NCBI GenBank assembly: GCA_029558835.1
Contig: JAKQDH010000027.1
Location: forward strand, 1 to 64,000
Length of the DNA: 64,000 nt
From: Planctomycetota bacterium
GTDB lineage: Bacteria; Planctomycetota; Phycisphaerae; UBA1845
Direction of reading: 5' to 3'
The stretch's first letter is position 1. Every line of letters begins with the position of its first letter. Position numbers and translations under genes: made by a program. Under the pieces are notes generated by a model. That model ran no database searches and was not told the origin of the DNA. It saw only the letters and a list, made by a program, of their open reading frames with translations. Shown piece by piece: positions 8,001-15,098 of the stretch.

Positions 8001-9775
8001 CCGAGGAGGGCGTGCGGGCAGTCTCCGACGCCGACGCTCGCCGCTGGCTGCTGCCCGGCACAACGCCGAAGATGCTGCGGGACGCACTTGAGGATGCGTT
8101 CAGCAGGGTGAAGCGCAACCTGACGGCCGGCCAGCGGAGGTCGCTGGAAGAGCGCATACCTAGCATCGAACCCTCACCCCAGCCCTCTCCCTCGAAGGGA
8201 GAGGGGGAGGGACCCTCACCCCGGCCCTCTCCCGTGGAGGGAGAGGGGGGTTGGCAGCAGTGGCAAGTCCCGTTCGACACCGATGACGATTGGCCGGCGG
8301 CGCTGCGCGACGCGGTGACCGCGTACCGCGAGTCTTGGCGGGCGAAGATGGACGAGGTCAATGCCTGCATCGCCGCCAGCGCCGAGCAGGAGGAGCTGGT
8401 TGACGATCCCAAGCGCGTGCCGGGGATCACGCGAGTAACCGGTCCGTTCACCGTGGAGGCCGTCCAGCCGCCGGAGATGGCGTTGGGCGACAACATTGAT
8501 CCGTACACACGTGGCACGGGCTTCCAGCCCGTGGTCCAGCCCGTGGAGGACCATGGGCTGGACCATGGACAGAATCATGGGCAAGATGCCTGCCCCGGCT
8601 TCCAGCCCGTGGAGAATCATGGGCAAGATGCCCATGCCACGCAGGAGGGCCTCTTCGATGGCGCGCCAGAGGAGCTGCCCGACGGCTTCGAACCGCGGAC
8701 GTTGCGGATGGTCGAGCCGACAAACGAGCTGGAGGTCGCCAACGTCACGGCCTACCTGGACCAGATGTTCCGCTACCTGAAGGCCGACGGCGTGCGGTTC
8801 CTCAACAACCGGCAGATGCGGTGGATACGCTTCGAGCCGCTGTTCGAGTCGGGCCGGGCGGGCATCTTCCACGCCGAGGGGCGGTGGCTGGCGGTGGCGA
8901 ACGGCAAAGGACCCTTACCCCAACCCTCTCCCTTGAAGGGAGAGGGGGAAGAGGGGGGGCCGAACAACGTCGCGGTCGTGTTCGGGCCGCAGTACGGGCC
9001 GGTGACGGCCGCGGTCGTGGAGGAGGCGATTCGCCAGTCACTGCGGGCGGGGTACGAGCACCTGTTGATCGCGGGGTTCTCGTTCGACGGAGCGGCCACG
9101 GGCATCCTCAGCGAGGGCGTCGAGCCGGGCGTGTTCCAGGGTCCGGGCCGCAAGCGGGTGCACGTACACTTCGCTCACGTGCGGCCGGACATCAACCCGG
9201 GCATGAACGGGCTCCTCAAGGAATCGCCGCAGCCGGGGGCGGGGCAGCTCTTCAGTGTTTTCGGTCTGCCGCGGGTGCGGGTCGAGAAGCGTGGCACTGC
9301 CTTCCAGCGAGTAGGTGAGACCGGCGGTCATGGGCAGGATGCCCATGCCACACGTGGCACGGCCTTCCAGGCCGTGAGGACGGGCGAAGACCAGTCGGGA
9401 GCGCACGGGCAAGATGCCCGTGCCACGGACGAGTACGTGGTCGAGATGCAGGGCGTCGACATCTACAATCCGGTGGATAACAGCATCACATCCACCGGTG
9501 CGAGCAAGGTGGCGGCGTGGTTTCTCGACAGCGACTACGATGGCCGGACGTTCTGCATTACCCAGGCGTTCTTCCCTGACCGCTCGGCTTGGGACAAGCT
9601 GGCCCGCGCACTCAACGGCAAGGACGGCCCGATCGACGCCGACCGCTTCGAGGCGTTCAGCGGCACGAAGAGCCTGCCCTTCCCCGCCGGCAAGCACCGC
9701 TGCGTGGCGGTGAAGGTGATCGACCCGAGGGGGAATGAGGTGATGTGCGTGCGGAGGCTGGATTCGAGGAGTTAA
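5096..9775 (+). CDS. mod: type III restriction system methyltransferase (Mod) carrying an in-frame RAYT and repeats
   Basis: This 1559-residue frame encodes an adenine-specific beta-class DNA methyltransferase: DPPYG at residues 234-238 comes before the AdoMet motif DPTCGSGTT at about 528. It would modify the recognition site and give specificity to the res-encoded nuclease. The usual family length is near 1000 residues. The excess comes from in-frame insertions: family I repeats and a complete RAYT domain (about residues 575-902), plus further family I and IV repeats near 1026-1052, 1139-1182, 1273-1285 and 1399-1444. Mod sequence resumes at NPARGFVYKTVPHITLKS, as expected for the family. 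The GTG at 5096 is preferred because GGGAG lies 7 bases upstream and VAKR fits the usual N-terminus; upstream starts exist at 5081 and 5045. Whether so interrupted a protein is active is unknown. Confidence 0.85.
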   Translation: MAKRARKSGTGVPPVKRSGGGAGRKADGPPVGDYRHHGAKRKNNPPAKIAAEGTVPVVPKAEYAYNPHLPPVLRFQGGTGILPVNRESDHGLEGRATKGQATISPDELPPLIAEAGHRPLTPDEQKLLAEALRRYEPWLEWTGKREAKWFEVDPVALHIHERVSTQAILKIAARQDVQRSLFADPEQEYHEAVQFYRHDVDWANRLILGDSLQVMSSLARREDLAGKVQMIYIDPPYGIKFASNFQPEVGRRDVKDKEQDLTREPEMVRAYRDTWHLGIHSYLSYLRDRLIVARELLADTGSIFVQISDENLHRVHSVMDEVFGSSCFIALINFAKTSGATSDYVPSTTDYLLWYARSRDSLKYRAVYDLKTAVDEVRGPYSWTDEESGERRRLDSGERHGDQVDPNRLFRLDNLQSQSIGRQKGTGAACWFPVNWEGKDWLPGAQSRWKTNEPGMERLRRAERLAATGGLYYLRFLRDFPVKTISNSWGDTSIAGFASSKVYVVETSSKVIERCMLMTTDPGDLVLDPTCGSGTTAYVAEQWGRRWITIDTSRVAIAIARQRLLTAKYDMYRLRGTAFQAVGSGDIDQAAHRQDACATGGTAFQAVGLHANQPGAHGQDARATYELVPYNPREVSVRYSAYLPHWEQEGATYAVTFRLADSLPREVLEGWLRERQAIVRRAEAAGRCLTATEQRRLRELHSERVEKYLDTGRGACALKDERAARIVRDALLHFDGERYDVIVWCVMPNHVHVVVRPRPGHELSSILHSWKSFTSNEVNKVLGLQSALWQPDSFDHLIRDTEDLERSVQYVLDNPGAAGLSNWPWAGCGTAFQAVGSGDINQTAHRQDACATGGTAFQAVTQGEDQWGTHGQDARATGGTAFQAVGLHADQPGAHGQDARATNPARGFVYKTVPHITLKSIAQNVALDPIFAKHEPILDKALGGCNNALAKVTDAVRVRLCMKLAAKAAEEGVRAVSDADARRWLLPGTTPKMLRDALEDAFSRVKRNLTAGQRRSLEERIPSIEPSPQPSPSKGEGEGPSPRPSPVEGEGGWQQWQVPFDTDDDWPAALRDAVTAYRESWRAKMDEVNACIAASAEQEELVDDPKRVPGITRVTGPFTVEAVQPPEMALGDNIDPYTRGTGFQPVVQPVEDHGLDHGQNHGQDACPGFQPVENHGQDAHATQEGLFDGAPEELPDGFEPRTLRMVEPTNELEVANVTAYLDQMFRYLKADGVRFLNNRQMRWIRFEPLFESGRAGIFHAEGRWLAVANGKGPLPQPSPLKGEGEEGGPNNVAVVFGPQYGPVTAAVVEEAIRQSLRAGYEHLLIAGFSFDGAATGILSEGVEPGVFQGPGRKRVHVHFAHVRPDINPGMNGLLKESPQPGAGQLFSVFGLPRVRVEKRGTAFQRVGETGGHGQDAHATRGTAFQAVRTGEDQSGAHGQDARATDEYVVEMQGVDIYNPVDNSITSTGASKVAAWFLDSDYDGRTFCITQAFFPDRSAWDKLARALNGKDGPIDADRFEAFSGTKSLPFPAGKHRCVAVKVIDPRGNEVMCVRRLDSRS
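5118..5140. repeat. family I half-element
   Basis: A single hairpin (GTGGCACGGGCGTCC with a CCCGTG arm) is read in frame near the Mod N-terminus as GTGVPPV. Confidence 0.7.
5325..5385. repeat. family I paired-hairpin element, 61 bp, in frame
   Basis: It begins GTGGCACGGGCATCC and ends GGAAGGCCGTGCCAC, giving two hairpins with complementary outer ends. It is translated as GTGILPV...HGLEGRAT within the N-terminal part of Mod. Confidence 0.85.
6819..6966. repeat. left family I repeat pair (units A and B) before the RAYT
   Basis: Two 73-bp units (6819-6891 and 6894-6966) are separated by 2 bp. Each has a GGCACGGCC..GGCCGTG hairpin, a variable middle, and a second hairpin ending GTGCCAC. The 75-bp pitch keeps the reading frame. 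The units read GTAFQAV...HRQDACAT and GTAFQAV...HGQDARAT. Confidence 0.9.
6968..7577 (+). mobile_element. REP-associated tyrosine transposase (RAYT, Y1 family) nested in frame within mod
   Basis: About 200 residues of the mod frame match a whole RAYT (IS200-like Y1 transposase domain). The segment starts near RYSAYLPHWEQEGATYAVTF and contains the HUH metal-binding motif MPNHVHVVV (His750 and His752 of Mod). It ends with QYVLDNPGAAGL, where Tyr810 sits in the position expected for the nucleophile. RAYTs nick single-stranded DNA at REP palindromes and are linked to their spread. Here the domain is bracketed by two repeat clusters and interrupts Mod between KYDMYRL and NPARGFVY. A GTG at 6998 could act as an internal start, so the RAYT might be made alone, but no clear ribosome site was seen. 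Domain identity is strong; activity is inferred. Confidence 0.85.
7578..7800. repeat. right family I repeat triplet (A', C, B') after the RAYT
   Basis: Three 73-bp units at 7578-7650, 7653-7725 and 7728-7800 have 2-bp separators. A' differs from A (6819) at five positions, all transitions. B' differs from B (6894) at one position. All are translated in frame. Confidence 0.9.
8171..8250. repeat. family IV hairpins in frame within mod
   Basis: Two tandem copies of CCCTCACCCC...CCTCTCCC..GGGAGAGG are read as PSPSKGEGEG and PSPVEGEG. Confidence 0.85.
8511..8640. repeat. degenerate family I cluster in mod
   Basis: It opens with GTGGCACGGGCTTCCAGCCC and closes with GGGCAAGATGCCCATGCCAC. Between them are partly repeated CCATGGGCTGGACCATGG-type stretches. 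It is read in frame as Gly/His/Asp/Met-rich sequence. Confidence 0.8.
8912..8949. repeat. family IV hairpin in frame within mod
   Basis: CCCTTACCCCAACCCTCTCC and its complementary arm are read as PLPQPSPLKGEGEE. Confidence 0.8.
9291..9426. repeat. two family I elements (61 and 73 bp) in the Mod C-terminal region
   Basis: Units 9291-9351 and 9354-9426 again have a 2-bp separator and keep the frame, reading GTAFQRV...HGQDAHAT and GTAFQAV...HGQDARAT. Mod sequence resumes at DEYVVEMQGVDIYNP. Confidence 0.85.
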
Positions 9776-9778
9776 GAG

Positions 9779-9994
9779 ATGGAACATGAGTTCAACGTCA
9801 TCATTGAACGAGACGAAGAGGGCTGGTTCGTCGCCCGCGTACCCGAGATTCGGGGATGCCACACGCAGGCGAAATCGCTCGACAAGCTCATGGCACGCAC
9901 CCGCGAGGCAATCGAGGCCTGCCTGGAGGCCGGCGCGGTGCCGAAGCAAGTCAGCCGATTCGTCGGCGTCCAGCGGATCAGCATCGCCTCATGA
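9779..9994 (+). CDS. hicB: HicB-family antitoxin
   Basis: This 71-residue protein is a minimal HicB (UPF0150) domain: MEHEFNVIIERDEEGWFVAR followed by PEIRGCHTQAKSLDKLMART. HicB binds and neutralises the HicA RNase. Longer HicB proteins also carry a DNA-binding domain that represses the operon, and that part is absent here. The gene starts 3 bases after the mod stop, with AGGAG at the end of mod as the likely ribosome site. Its stop overlaps the hicA start (ATGA). It sits between mod and res, so the pair is probably co-transcribed with the restriction genes. Confidence 0.85.
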   Translation: MEHEFNVIIERDEEGWFVARVPEIRGCHTQAKSLDKLMARTREAIEACLEAGAVPKQVSRFVGVQRISIAS

Positions 9995-10215
9995 GAAAGT
10001 CACCAAGAATCCGGGGGCGTGACCTGGTGCGGGCGTTGGAGCGGGCCGGCTTCGTCGTCGTTCGAGTCAAGGGCAGCCATCACGTGCTCCGCCACGCCGA
10101 CGGGCGGCAGACCATTGTCCCCGTGCATGCCCGTGAGCACATCGGCCCAGGTCTGCTGCGCTCCATCCTTGCTGCTTGCGAGCTGGATCTGGACCAGTTG
10201 CGGGAGCTTCTCTGA
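9991..10215 (+). CDS. hicA: HicA-family mRNA interferase toxin
   Basis: This 74-residue protein has the HicA (YcfA) double-stranded-RNA-binding-like fold. It opens with RGRDLVRALERAGF, followed by the active-site stretch VKGSHHVLRH, whose histidine is the family's catalytic residue, and then the VPVHAREHIGPGLLRSIL ending. HicA cleaves mRNA when not bound by HicB. The start codon overlaps the hicB stop by 4 bases, giving antitoxin-first order and translational coupling. The res start is only 8 bases downstream. Its position inside a restriction operon suggests stabilisation of the island or a second-line response, which is inference. Confidence 0.88.
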   Translation: MRKSPRIRGRDLVRALERAGFVVVRVKGSHHVLRHADGRQTIVPVHAREHIGPGLLRSILAACELDLDQLRELL

Positions 10216-10222
10216 CGTGACG

Positions 10223-13200
10223 ATGCCGAATGACATTCCCGTCCAACCAGTCGAGCGCCCCATCTTGTGCAGCCCCTACGCGGCGCCGTCGCTGCACTGG
10301 GAGTACGACCGCGCGACGGGCGAGGCGACGAAGATGGCTGGGCGGCGGCCAGCGCGCTACTGGTACAAGACGAAAGAGCAGGTCCAGGGCCAGCTCACAC
10401 TCGAACTGGTCGAGGGGCAGGACGACCTCGTCACGGTGAATCAGTTGCGGGAGGACGTCGCCCGCTGGCGCGACAGTGGCTGGGAAGGCTCGGAACCCAT
10501 CACGAGAGAGCTGCTGCGGCACTGGTCGTCGCCCGAACGGCCGCGACGATTGTTCTTCTGCCAGCTTGAAGCGGCGGAGACGGTCATCTACCTGGCGGAA
10601 ATCCTGCAGAGCGGCAGAAAACCGCGCTTCAAACCGCAGTTCCTGCTCGCTGATTTGGCGAAGCTGACGGACGCGCCGGCGAATCCCGATCTGCTGCCGC
10701 TGACGCGCTACGGCTGCAAGATGGCCACGGGTTCGGGCAAGACCGTCGTGATGGCGATGCTGATCGCCTGGGCGTTCTGCAACCGCGGCCGCAACCTGGG
10801 CGACGAACGGTTCCCCCGCGGCGTGCTCGCCTGCTGCCCGAACCTGACCGTGTACGAGCGGCTGCAAGTGCTGCGACCCGAGCGACCGGACAACTACTAT
10901 ACGGCGTTCGATATAGTCCCAGTCAAGCTGCGCCCGTTGATGCAGAGCGGGAAAGTGCTGGTGGCGAACTGGCAGAAGTTCGGGCCGGAATCCGAGCACG
11001 CCGACGGCGGCAAGAGCTTCGCCGTTGTCAACAAAGGTGCGGAGACAGCAGAGGCGTTCGCGCAGCGCGTGCTCGGCGACCTCTACGAGCGCATGCCCAT
11101 CATGGTGCTCAACGACGAGGCCCATCACTGCTACCGCCCGGCGCCACTGGAAGAGAGGTTGACGGGCGACGAAGCGAAGGAAGCGCAGGCCGACCGCGAG
11201 GAGGCGACGGTCTGGATCGAAGGTCTCGACAAGATCAACAACGCTCAAGGCGGCCGCCCGGCTGGGCAGACGAAGCCGGGCATCCGGATGTGCGTAGACC
11301 TGTCGGCGACACCGTTCTACATCAAGGGTAGCGGACACGTCGAAGGCAGCCCGTTTCCCTGGCTGGTCGACGACTTCGGGCTGGTCGATGCGATCGAGAG
11401 TGGCATTGTGAAGATTCCGCGGCTGCCAGTGAGCGACACCACGGGCCGGCCGGAGGCGAAGTACTTCAAGCTCTGGCAGACGATCCGCGACGGACTGGAG
11501 CCCGCGGAGTTCCTGCCGGGCAAGGCGAAGAAGCCTAAGCCGGACGTTGTCTTCCGCGAAGCGGAGCCGGCCCTGAAACAGCTCGCCGGCCAGTGGGTCG
11601 AGCGGTTCAAATACATCCAGGATGCGAGACCCGGACAGGTGCAGATCCCCCCGGCGTTGATCATCGTTTGCGACAACGTCGACATCGCGGAGATCTTCTA
11701 CCGCAAGATCAGCGGCGAGGAGCCGGTAGAGGTCGCCACGGAGGAGGACGTGGCCGCGGTCGAAGACGAAGAGAACGGCGACGACGCGGTGGAGGCCTCG
11801 CCCTCCCGCAAGTCGAAGGCGAAGCCAGAGGTGTCCTACGGGCACGGCGTCATCTTCCCCGAGCACTTCGCCAACTCGCCGGGCGTGAGGCACACGCTCC
11901 GCATCGATTCACGGACGGTCGAAGAGAACGAGGAGTTGCGACGGATCGTGGCGACAGTGGGGAAGCGCGGCGAGCCGGGTGAGCACGTGCGGTGTGTCGT
12001 TGCCGTGATGATGCTTAACGAGGGATGGGACGCGAACAACGTAACGCACGTGCTGGGCATCCGTGCGTTCACCAGCCAACTCCTGTGCGAACAGGTCGTC
12101 GGCCGCGGGCTGCGGCGGATGGACTACACGCCGGATCAGGCGACCGGCCTGCTCACGGAGGAGTACGTCGACGTCTACGGCATCCCGTTCACGGTGATCC
12201 CGTTCAAGGGGCGACCGGTGAACAAGCCGGAGCCGGATGACAAGCCTAAGAACCACGTGCGGGCGATTCCGGAGCGGGCACACCTGGAAATGCGGTTCCC
12301 CGTCGTCGAGGGCTACGCGTTCGCGCTGAAGCGGAACCTGATCAAGTGCGACGTCGGCGCGATGGACCCGCTGGTCATTGAGCCGAACCGGGAACCCACG
12401 GCTACGTTCCTGCTGCCAACCGTCGGCTATCAGGAGGGCACGCCATCCCAGGCGGCGCCTTTCGGGTTCATCGAGCAGGACCGGGAGGAGTACTACCGCG
12501 CCACGCATCTGCAAGCGATCAAGTTCCAGATTGCCCAACTCGTCATCTCCCACCTCGTCGGCGAGATTGGCAACCGCTCCGACGCCAAGACGCGCGTGTG
12601 GCGTCTACGCTCACGGCATCAGCTCTTCCCGCAGGTGTTTGGCTTCGTAGACGAGTACGCGCGGCGCAAGGTGAACTTCCGCGATGCGGACCCGCGCGAG
12701 CTGGGCCTGGAGAAGTACGTGATGCGGATGGTTGGGTACCTCTGCGACGCGATCGTGCCCGACGAAGCCGAGGGCGAAGCTCCCCTTCTTCCCGTGCTCA
12801 ACCGGTACAAGTCCCTTGGTACTACCGCGGACGTGGACTTCACGACCACGCGCCCATGCCACGGGACGCAACGGAGCCACATCAACCAAGTCGTGCTCGA
12901 TACGCGCACCTGGGAGGGCAGCGCCGCGTTCCGCCTTGAGAGCAGCGACGCAGTCGAGCGGTACGCCCGCAACGACCACCTTGGGTTGATGATCCCGTAT
13001 GAGTTCCAGGGTGTCGATCACTACTACGAGCCCGACTTTCTCGTGCGGCTGACGAACGAGTTGAACGTGGTGCTCGAAGTGAAAGGCTTCGAGGACGCGC
13101 AGACAAGCGCGAAGCATAACGCCACTCGCCGCTGGGTCGCGGCGGTCAACAACGCGCGCGAACATGGCCAGTGGGCCTTCCACGTCTGCCGCGATCCGCA

Positions 13201-13261
13201 GGTGCTGGACAAGGAGCTGAAGTGGCTGCTCACGCACGTAGTGACTGCCGAGGCCAGGTAA
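10223..13261 (+). CDS. res: type III restriction enzyme Res subunit (DEAD/DEAH helicase-nuclease)
   Basis: This 1012-residue ATP-dependent translocase-nuclease is the partner of Mod. Helicase motifs run in order: MATGSGKT at 167-174, NDEAHH at 297-302, the DLSATPFYIKG motif III, and QVVGRGLRR motif VI. A C-terminal PD-(D/E)xK nuclease follows, with PDFLVRL near 937 and LEVKGF near 951-956. Length and order are normal for the family, and no repeats interrupt it, unlike mod. The start at 10223 (MPNDIPVQPVERPILCSPY) follows the hicA stop by 8 bases; upstream in-frame sequence only mirrors hicA in another frame. It is likely co-transcribed with mod and hicBA and followed after 16 bases by the NERD gene. 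Confidence 0.92.
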   Translation: MPNDIPVQPVERPILCSPYAAPSLHWEYDRATGEATKMAGRRPARYWYKTKEQVQGQLTLELVEGQDDLVTVNQLREDVARWRDSGWEGSEPITRELLRHWSSPERPRRLFFCQLEAAETVIYLAEILQSGRKPRFKPQFLLADLAKLTDAPANPDLLPLTRYGCKMATGSGKTVVMAMLIAWAFCNRGRNLGDERFPRGVLACCPNLTVYERLQVLRPERPDNYYTAFDIVPVKLRPLMQSGKVLVANWQKFGPESEHADGGKSFAVVNKGAETAEAFAQRVLGDLYERMPIMVLNDEAHHCYRPAPLEERLTGDEAKEAQADREEATVWIEGLDKINNAQGGRPAGQTKPGIRMCVDLSATPFYIKGSGHVEGSPFPWLVDDFGLVDAIESGIVKIPRLPVSDTTGRPEAKYFKLWQTIRDGLEPAEFLPGKAKKPKPDVVFREAEPALKQLAGQWVERFKYIQDARPGQVQIPPALIIVCDNVDIAEIFYRKISGEEPVEVATEEDVAAVEDEENGDDAVEASPSRKSKAKPEVSYGHGVIFPEHFANSPGVRHTLRIDSRTVEENEELRRIVATVGKRGEPGEHVRCVVAVMMLNEGWDANNVTHVLGIRAFTSQLLCEQVVGRGLRRMDYTPDQATGLLTEEYVDVYGIPFTVIPFKGRPVNKPEPDDKPKNHVRAIPERAHLEMRFPVVEGYAFALKRNLIKCDVGAMDPLVIEPNREPTATFLLPTVGYQEGTPSQAAPFGFIEQDREEYYRATHLQAIKFQIAQLVISHLVGEIGNRSDAKTRVWRLRSRHQLFPQVFGFVDEYARRKVNFRDADPRELGLEKYVMRMVGYLCDAIVPDEAEGEAPLLPVLNRYKSLGTTADVDFTTTRPCHGTQRSHINQVVLDTRTWEGSAAFRLESSDAVERYARNDHLGLMIPYEFQGVDHYYEPDFLVRLTNELNVVLEVKGFEDAQTSAKHNATRRWVAAVNNAREHGQWAFHVCRDPQVLDKELKWLLTHVVTAEAR

Positions 13262-13277
13262 CATCGGTGTTCAAGCA

Positions 13278-14045
13278 ATGAAGCAGACAAAAGACCCGAT
13301 CAAAGAGGAACCGCTGCCGCAGGCGGGGGAATCCACGCAAACCGAGCTGCTGCGTGCAGTCTTGGAGTCCCTGTTGCTCTGGTTTGTCGTCGTGGTCTTC
13401 CTGGTGTACATCACTCTGTATCAGTGGTACGCGTGGTGGCTGCAGAAGCCGATTCACCCGGGTGTCATGACCGGATTGACCGTAATCGCCCTGATCATTG
13501 CCGCGGTACGGTTCCCGGCGGCGTACCGGCGAGCACGGAACCTCCGCCTGGGCCATCGCGGCGAGGTGGCCGTTGGCCAATGCCTGGAGCATCTGCGCAC
13601 CAAGGGCTACAAGGTCTACCACGACATTGGCGAGAAAGGCTATAACATCGACCATGTGCTGATTGGCCCCGCAGGCGTCGTCGTCATCGAGACGAAGACG
13701 ATCAGCAAGCCGGCCAGGGGCGATGCCCGAGTCACCTACGATGGGCAACACGTCACGGTGGATGGTCACACACCAGATCGTGACCCCGTCGCACAGGCAC
13801 AGGCGGGCGCAAGCCGCATGGCTGAGGTCCTGACAGAAGCGCTGGGGCGCCGACCGCCGGTCCGCCCCGTGGTCCTGTATCCGGGCTGGTTCGTGGACCC
13901 CCAACCCAGGGGTGCTGACGTATGGGTGCTGAACCCCAAGGCCCTGCCCAGCTTCTTGGATCAGGAGCCGCGGGTGCTCAGCGTGGACGATATTCGCAGA
14001 CTGTCTTCTGAACTGGAACGGCACATGCGCAGGGCCCCGCGATGA
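13278..14045 (+). CDS. membrane-anchored NERD-domain protein
   Basis: This 255-residue protein has two hydrophobic segments near the N-terminus (about residues 28-50 and 62-78). A cytoplasmic NERD domain follows, with GHRGEVAVGQCLEHL, then YNIDHVLIGPAGVVVIETKT containing the acidic and lysine residues typical of this restriction-endonuclease-like fold, then a C-terminal helical part. NERD domains are predicted nucleases, often found with helicases or on plasmids. It follows res by 16 bases in the same direction and probably belongs to the same transcript. A role in DNA processing or defence is inferred. Confidence 0.8.
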   Translation: MKQTKDPIKEEPLPQAGESTQTELLRAVLESLLLWFVVVVFLVYITLYQWYAWWLQKPIHPGVMTGLTVIALIIAAVRFPAAYRRARNLRLGHRGEVAVGQCLEHLRTKGYKVYHDIGEKGYNIDHVLIGPAGVVVIETKTISKPARGDARVTYDGQHVTVDGHTPDRDPVAQAQAGASRMAEVLTEALGRRPPVRPVVLYPGWFVDPQPRGADVWVLNPKALPSFLDQEPRVLSVDDIRRLSSELERHMRRAPR

Positions 14046-14261
14046 GTGCTGCCCCTGCGGAGGCGCAACAGCAGACTAGAGTGAACGGCACGCACCTCGG
14101 CGCACCGGACCCAGGTCATGCCAGTCACGGCTGGGTTCCTTACGACGGCCCACGGCCGCCGCGGTCACGTGGACAGCCAGCCAGGCGTGCTGCAGCAGCA
14201 CGGCCGCGAGTCCATCACGCCCAAGTAGCACCCACACGGGATTCCCCCGAATGCCCTTGCG

Positions 14262-14352
14262 ATGACGGCTGGCCGACGTGACGCGGACGCGGATGTGGAT
14301 CTGACAGATTTCGCGGCGTTTCAAGCCGCATTCAGCGGCTCGGGAGGTTGAG
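14262..14352 (+). pseudogene. relic of a dockerin-like C-terminal tail
   Basis: The frame ends DADADVDLTDFAAFQAAFSG and then SGG and a stop. This closely resembles the tail of the FG-GAP protein at 33053-33110 (DADADVDLGDFRAFHDC). No signal peptide or body is joined to it, so it is probably what remains of a secreted protein gene. Confidence 0.5.
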
Positions 14353-14459
14353 AGGGCCTCGCGCACTCCGCACGATCGCAGGGCACGGGTATTGTGCCAC
14401 TGCTCGCGCGGGATGCACAACCTCCATGTACCGGCGCGGTTGATGCCGTCCGCGGAGTT

Positions 14460-14604
14460 GAGGCGTCGGATGGACGTCGCCGCGTACCTGCGCCGGCAGG
14501 AGGACCACCTCGGCCAGGAGGCCAGGTCAGTCAAGGACTTCTCCGTCGCACCCGGGCTTCCTCAAGTACGTCCGGCCCGCCCCCACGCCGGGGTAAGCGC
14601 GGCG
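14460..14604 (+). pseudogene. degraded copy of the herA 3' end
   Basis: One frame reads DVAAYLRRQEDHLGQEA, resembling the HerA segment DAIIDHWRRQNRQHLEGGES. After a frame change the sequence reads SHPGFLKYVRPAPTPG and a stop, against the HerA ending SHPAFLNPVRPAPTTG. Roughly 50 bases at the very end are nearly identical in nucleotide sequence. It lies in the same orientation as herA, on the other side of the restriction island. Confidence 0.7.
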
Positions 14605-14710
14605 CCAGGTCGATCGCAAGCCGCGCCGCAACACTACTGGCGCGGTGTGCCAGAGTATGACACATAGGCCAAGATTGTGGCTCCGGGTTTGAAGCCGTCG
14701 GTGAGGTTCG

Positions 14711-14800
14711 CTCGCCCTCCGGGCGAGGAAAGAGACGTGTGGTGCCCGTCTCCCAGGGCCTGGAAGGCCCTGGCAAAGACCGTGCGCCCTACGGGCGAAG
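14711..14800. repeat. family V palindromic element
   Basis: It carries a CTCGCCCTCCGGGCGAG hairpin, then CCAGGGCCTGG followed by AAGGCCCTGG, then a GCGCCCTACGGGCG arm. Similar elements lie at 37855-37945 and, degenerate, at 38111-38222. Confidence 0.7.
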
Positions 14801-14987
14801 GAGGACGGGCGCGGCACACTCCATGCGTCACACCGCTCCAGCCCAGTCGCCAGCCTTCCGTTCCCTCTTGCCTGTTGCCTCTTGCCTTCCGTGTTTGCTG
14901 TTCACGCGGCGGGCAGGTGCGTGTTGGGCGTCTGGCACGCTGTGGGTGAGCGCGCTCGTGCCCCCGGGTAGCCTCTTCGCTTCCCCC

Positions 14988-15026
14988 ACCCTCACCCCTA
15001 CCCCTCTCCCTATGAAGGAGAGGGGT
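14988..15026. repeat. family IV hairpin (intergenic)
   Basis: CCCTCACCCCTACCCCTCTCC pairs in part with GGAGAGGGG. Other intergenic copies are at 25913-25948 and 50630-50663. Confidence 0.6.
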
Positions 15027-15086
15027 CCCCTGCCGCAGGCCCGCCCCTGCATTCGCTATTCCGGTGGCCCCGGCGCTGAGATCGGC

Positions 15087-15092
15087 TACAAT
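15087..15092 (+). promoter_or_regulatory. -10 element of rnpB
   Basis: TACAAT ends 6 bases before the predicted 5' end of the RNase P RNA, as expected for a sigma-70 type promoter. No good -35 hexamer was seen. Confidence 0.5.
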
Positions 15093-15098
15093 GTACTT

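Larger units (their letters stand above)
14046..15098. other. decayed region between the island and rnpB
   Basis: This stretch holds a dockerin-tail relic (14262-14352), a degraded copy of the herA 3' end (about 14460-14604), a family V repeat (14711-14800), a CCTCTTGCC-type tract (about 14862-14920) and a family IV hairpin (14988-15026). No intact gene was recognised. Confidence 0.6.
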
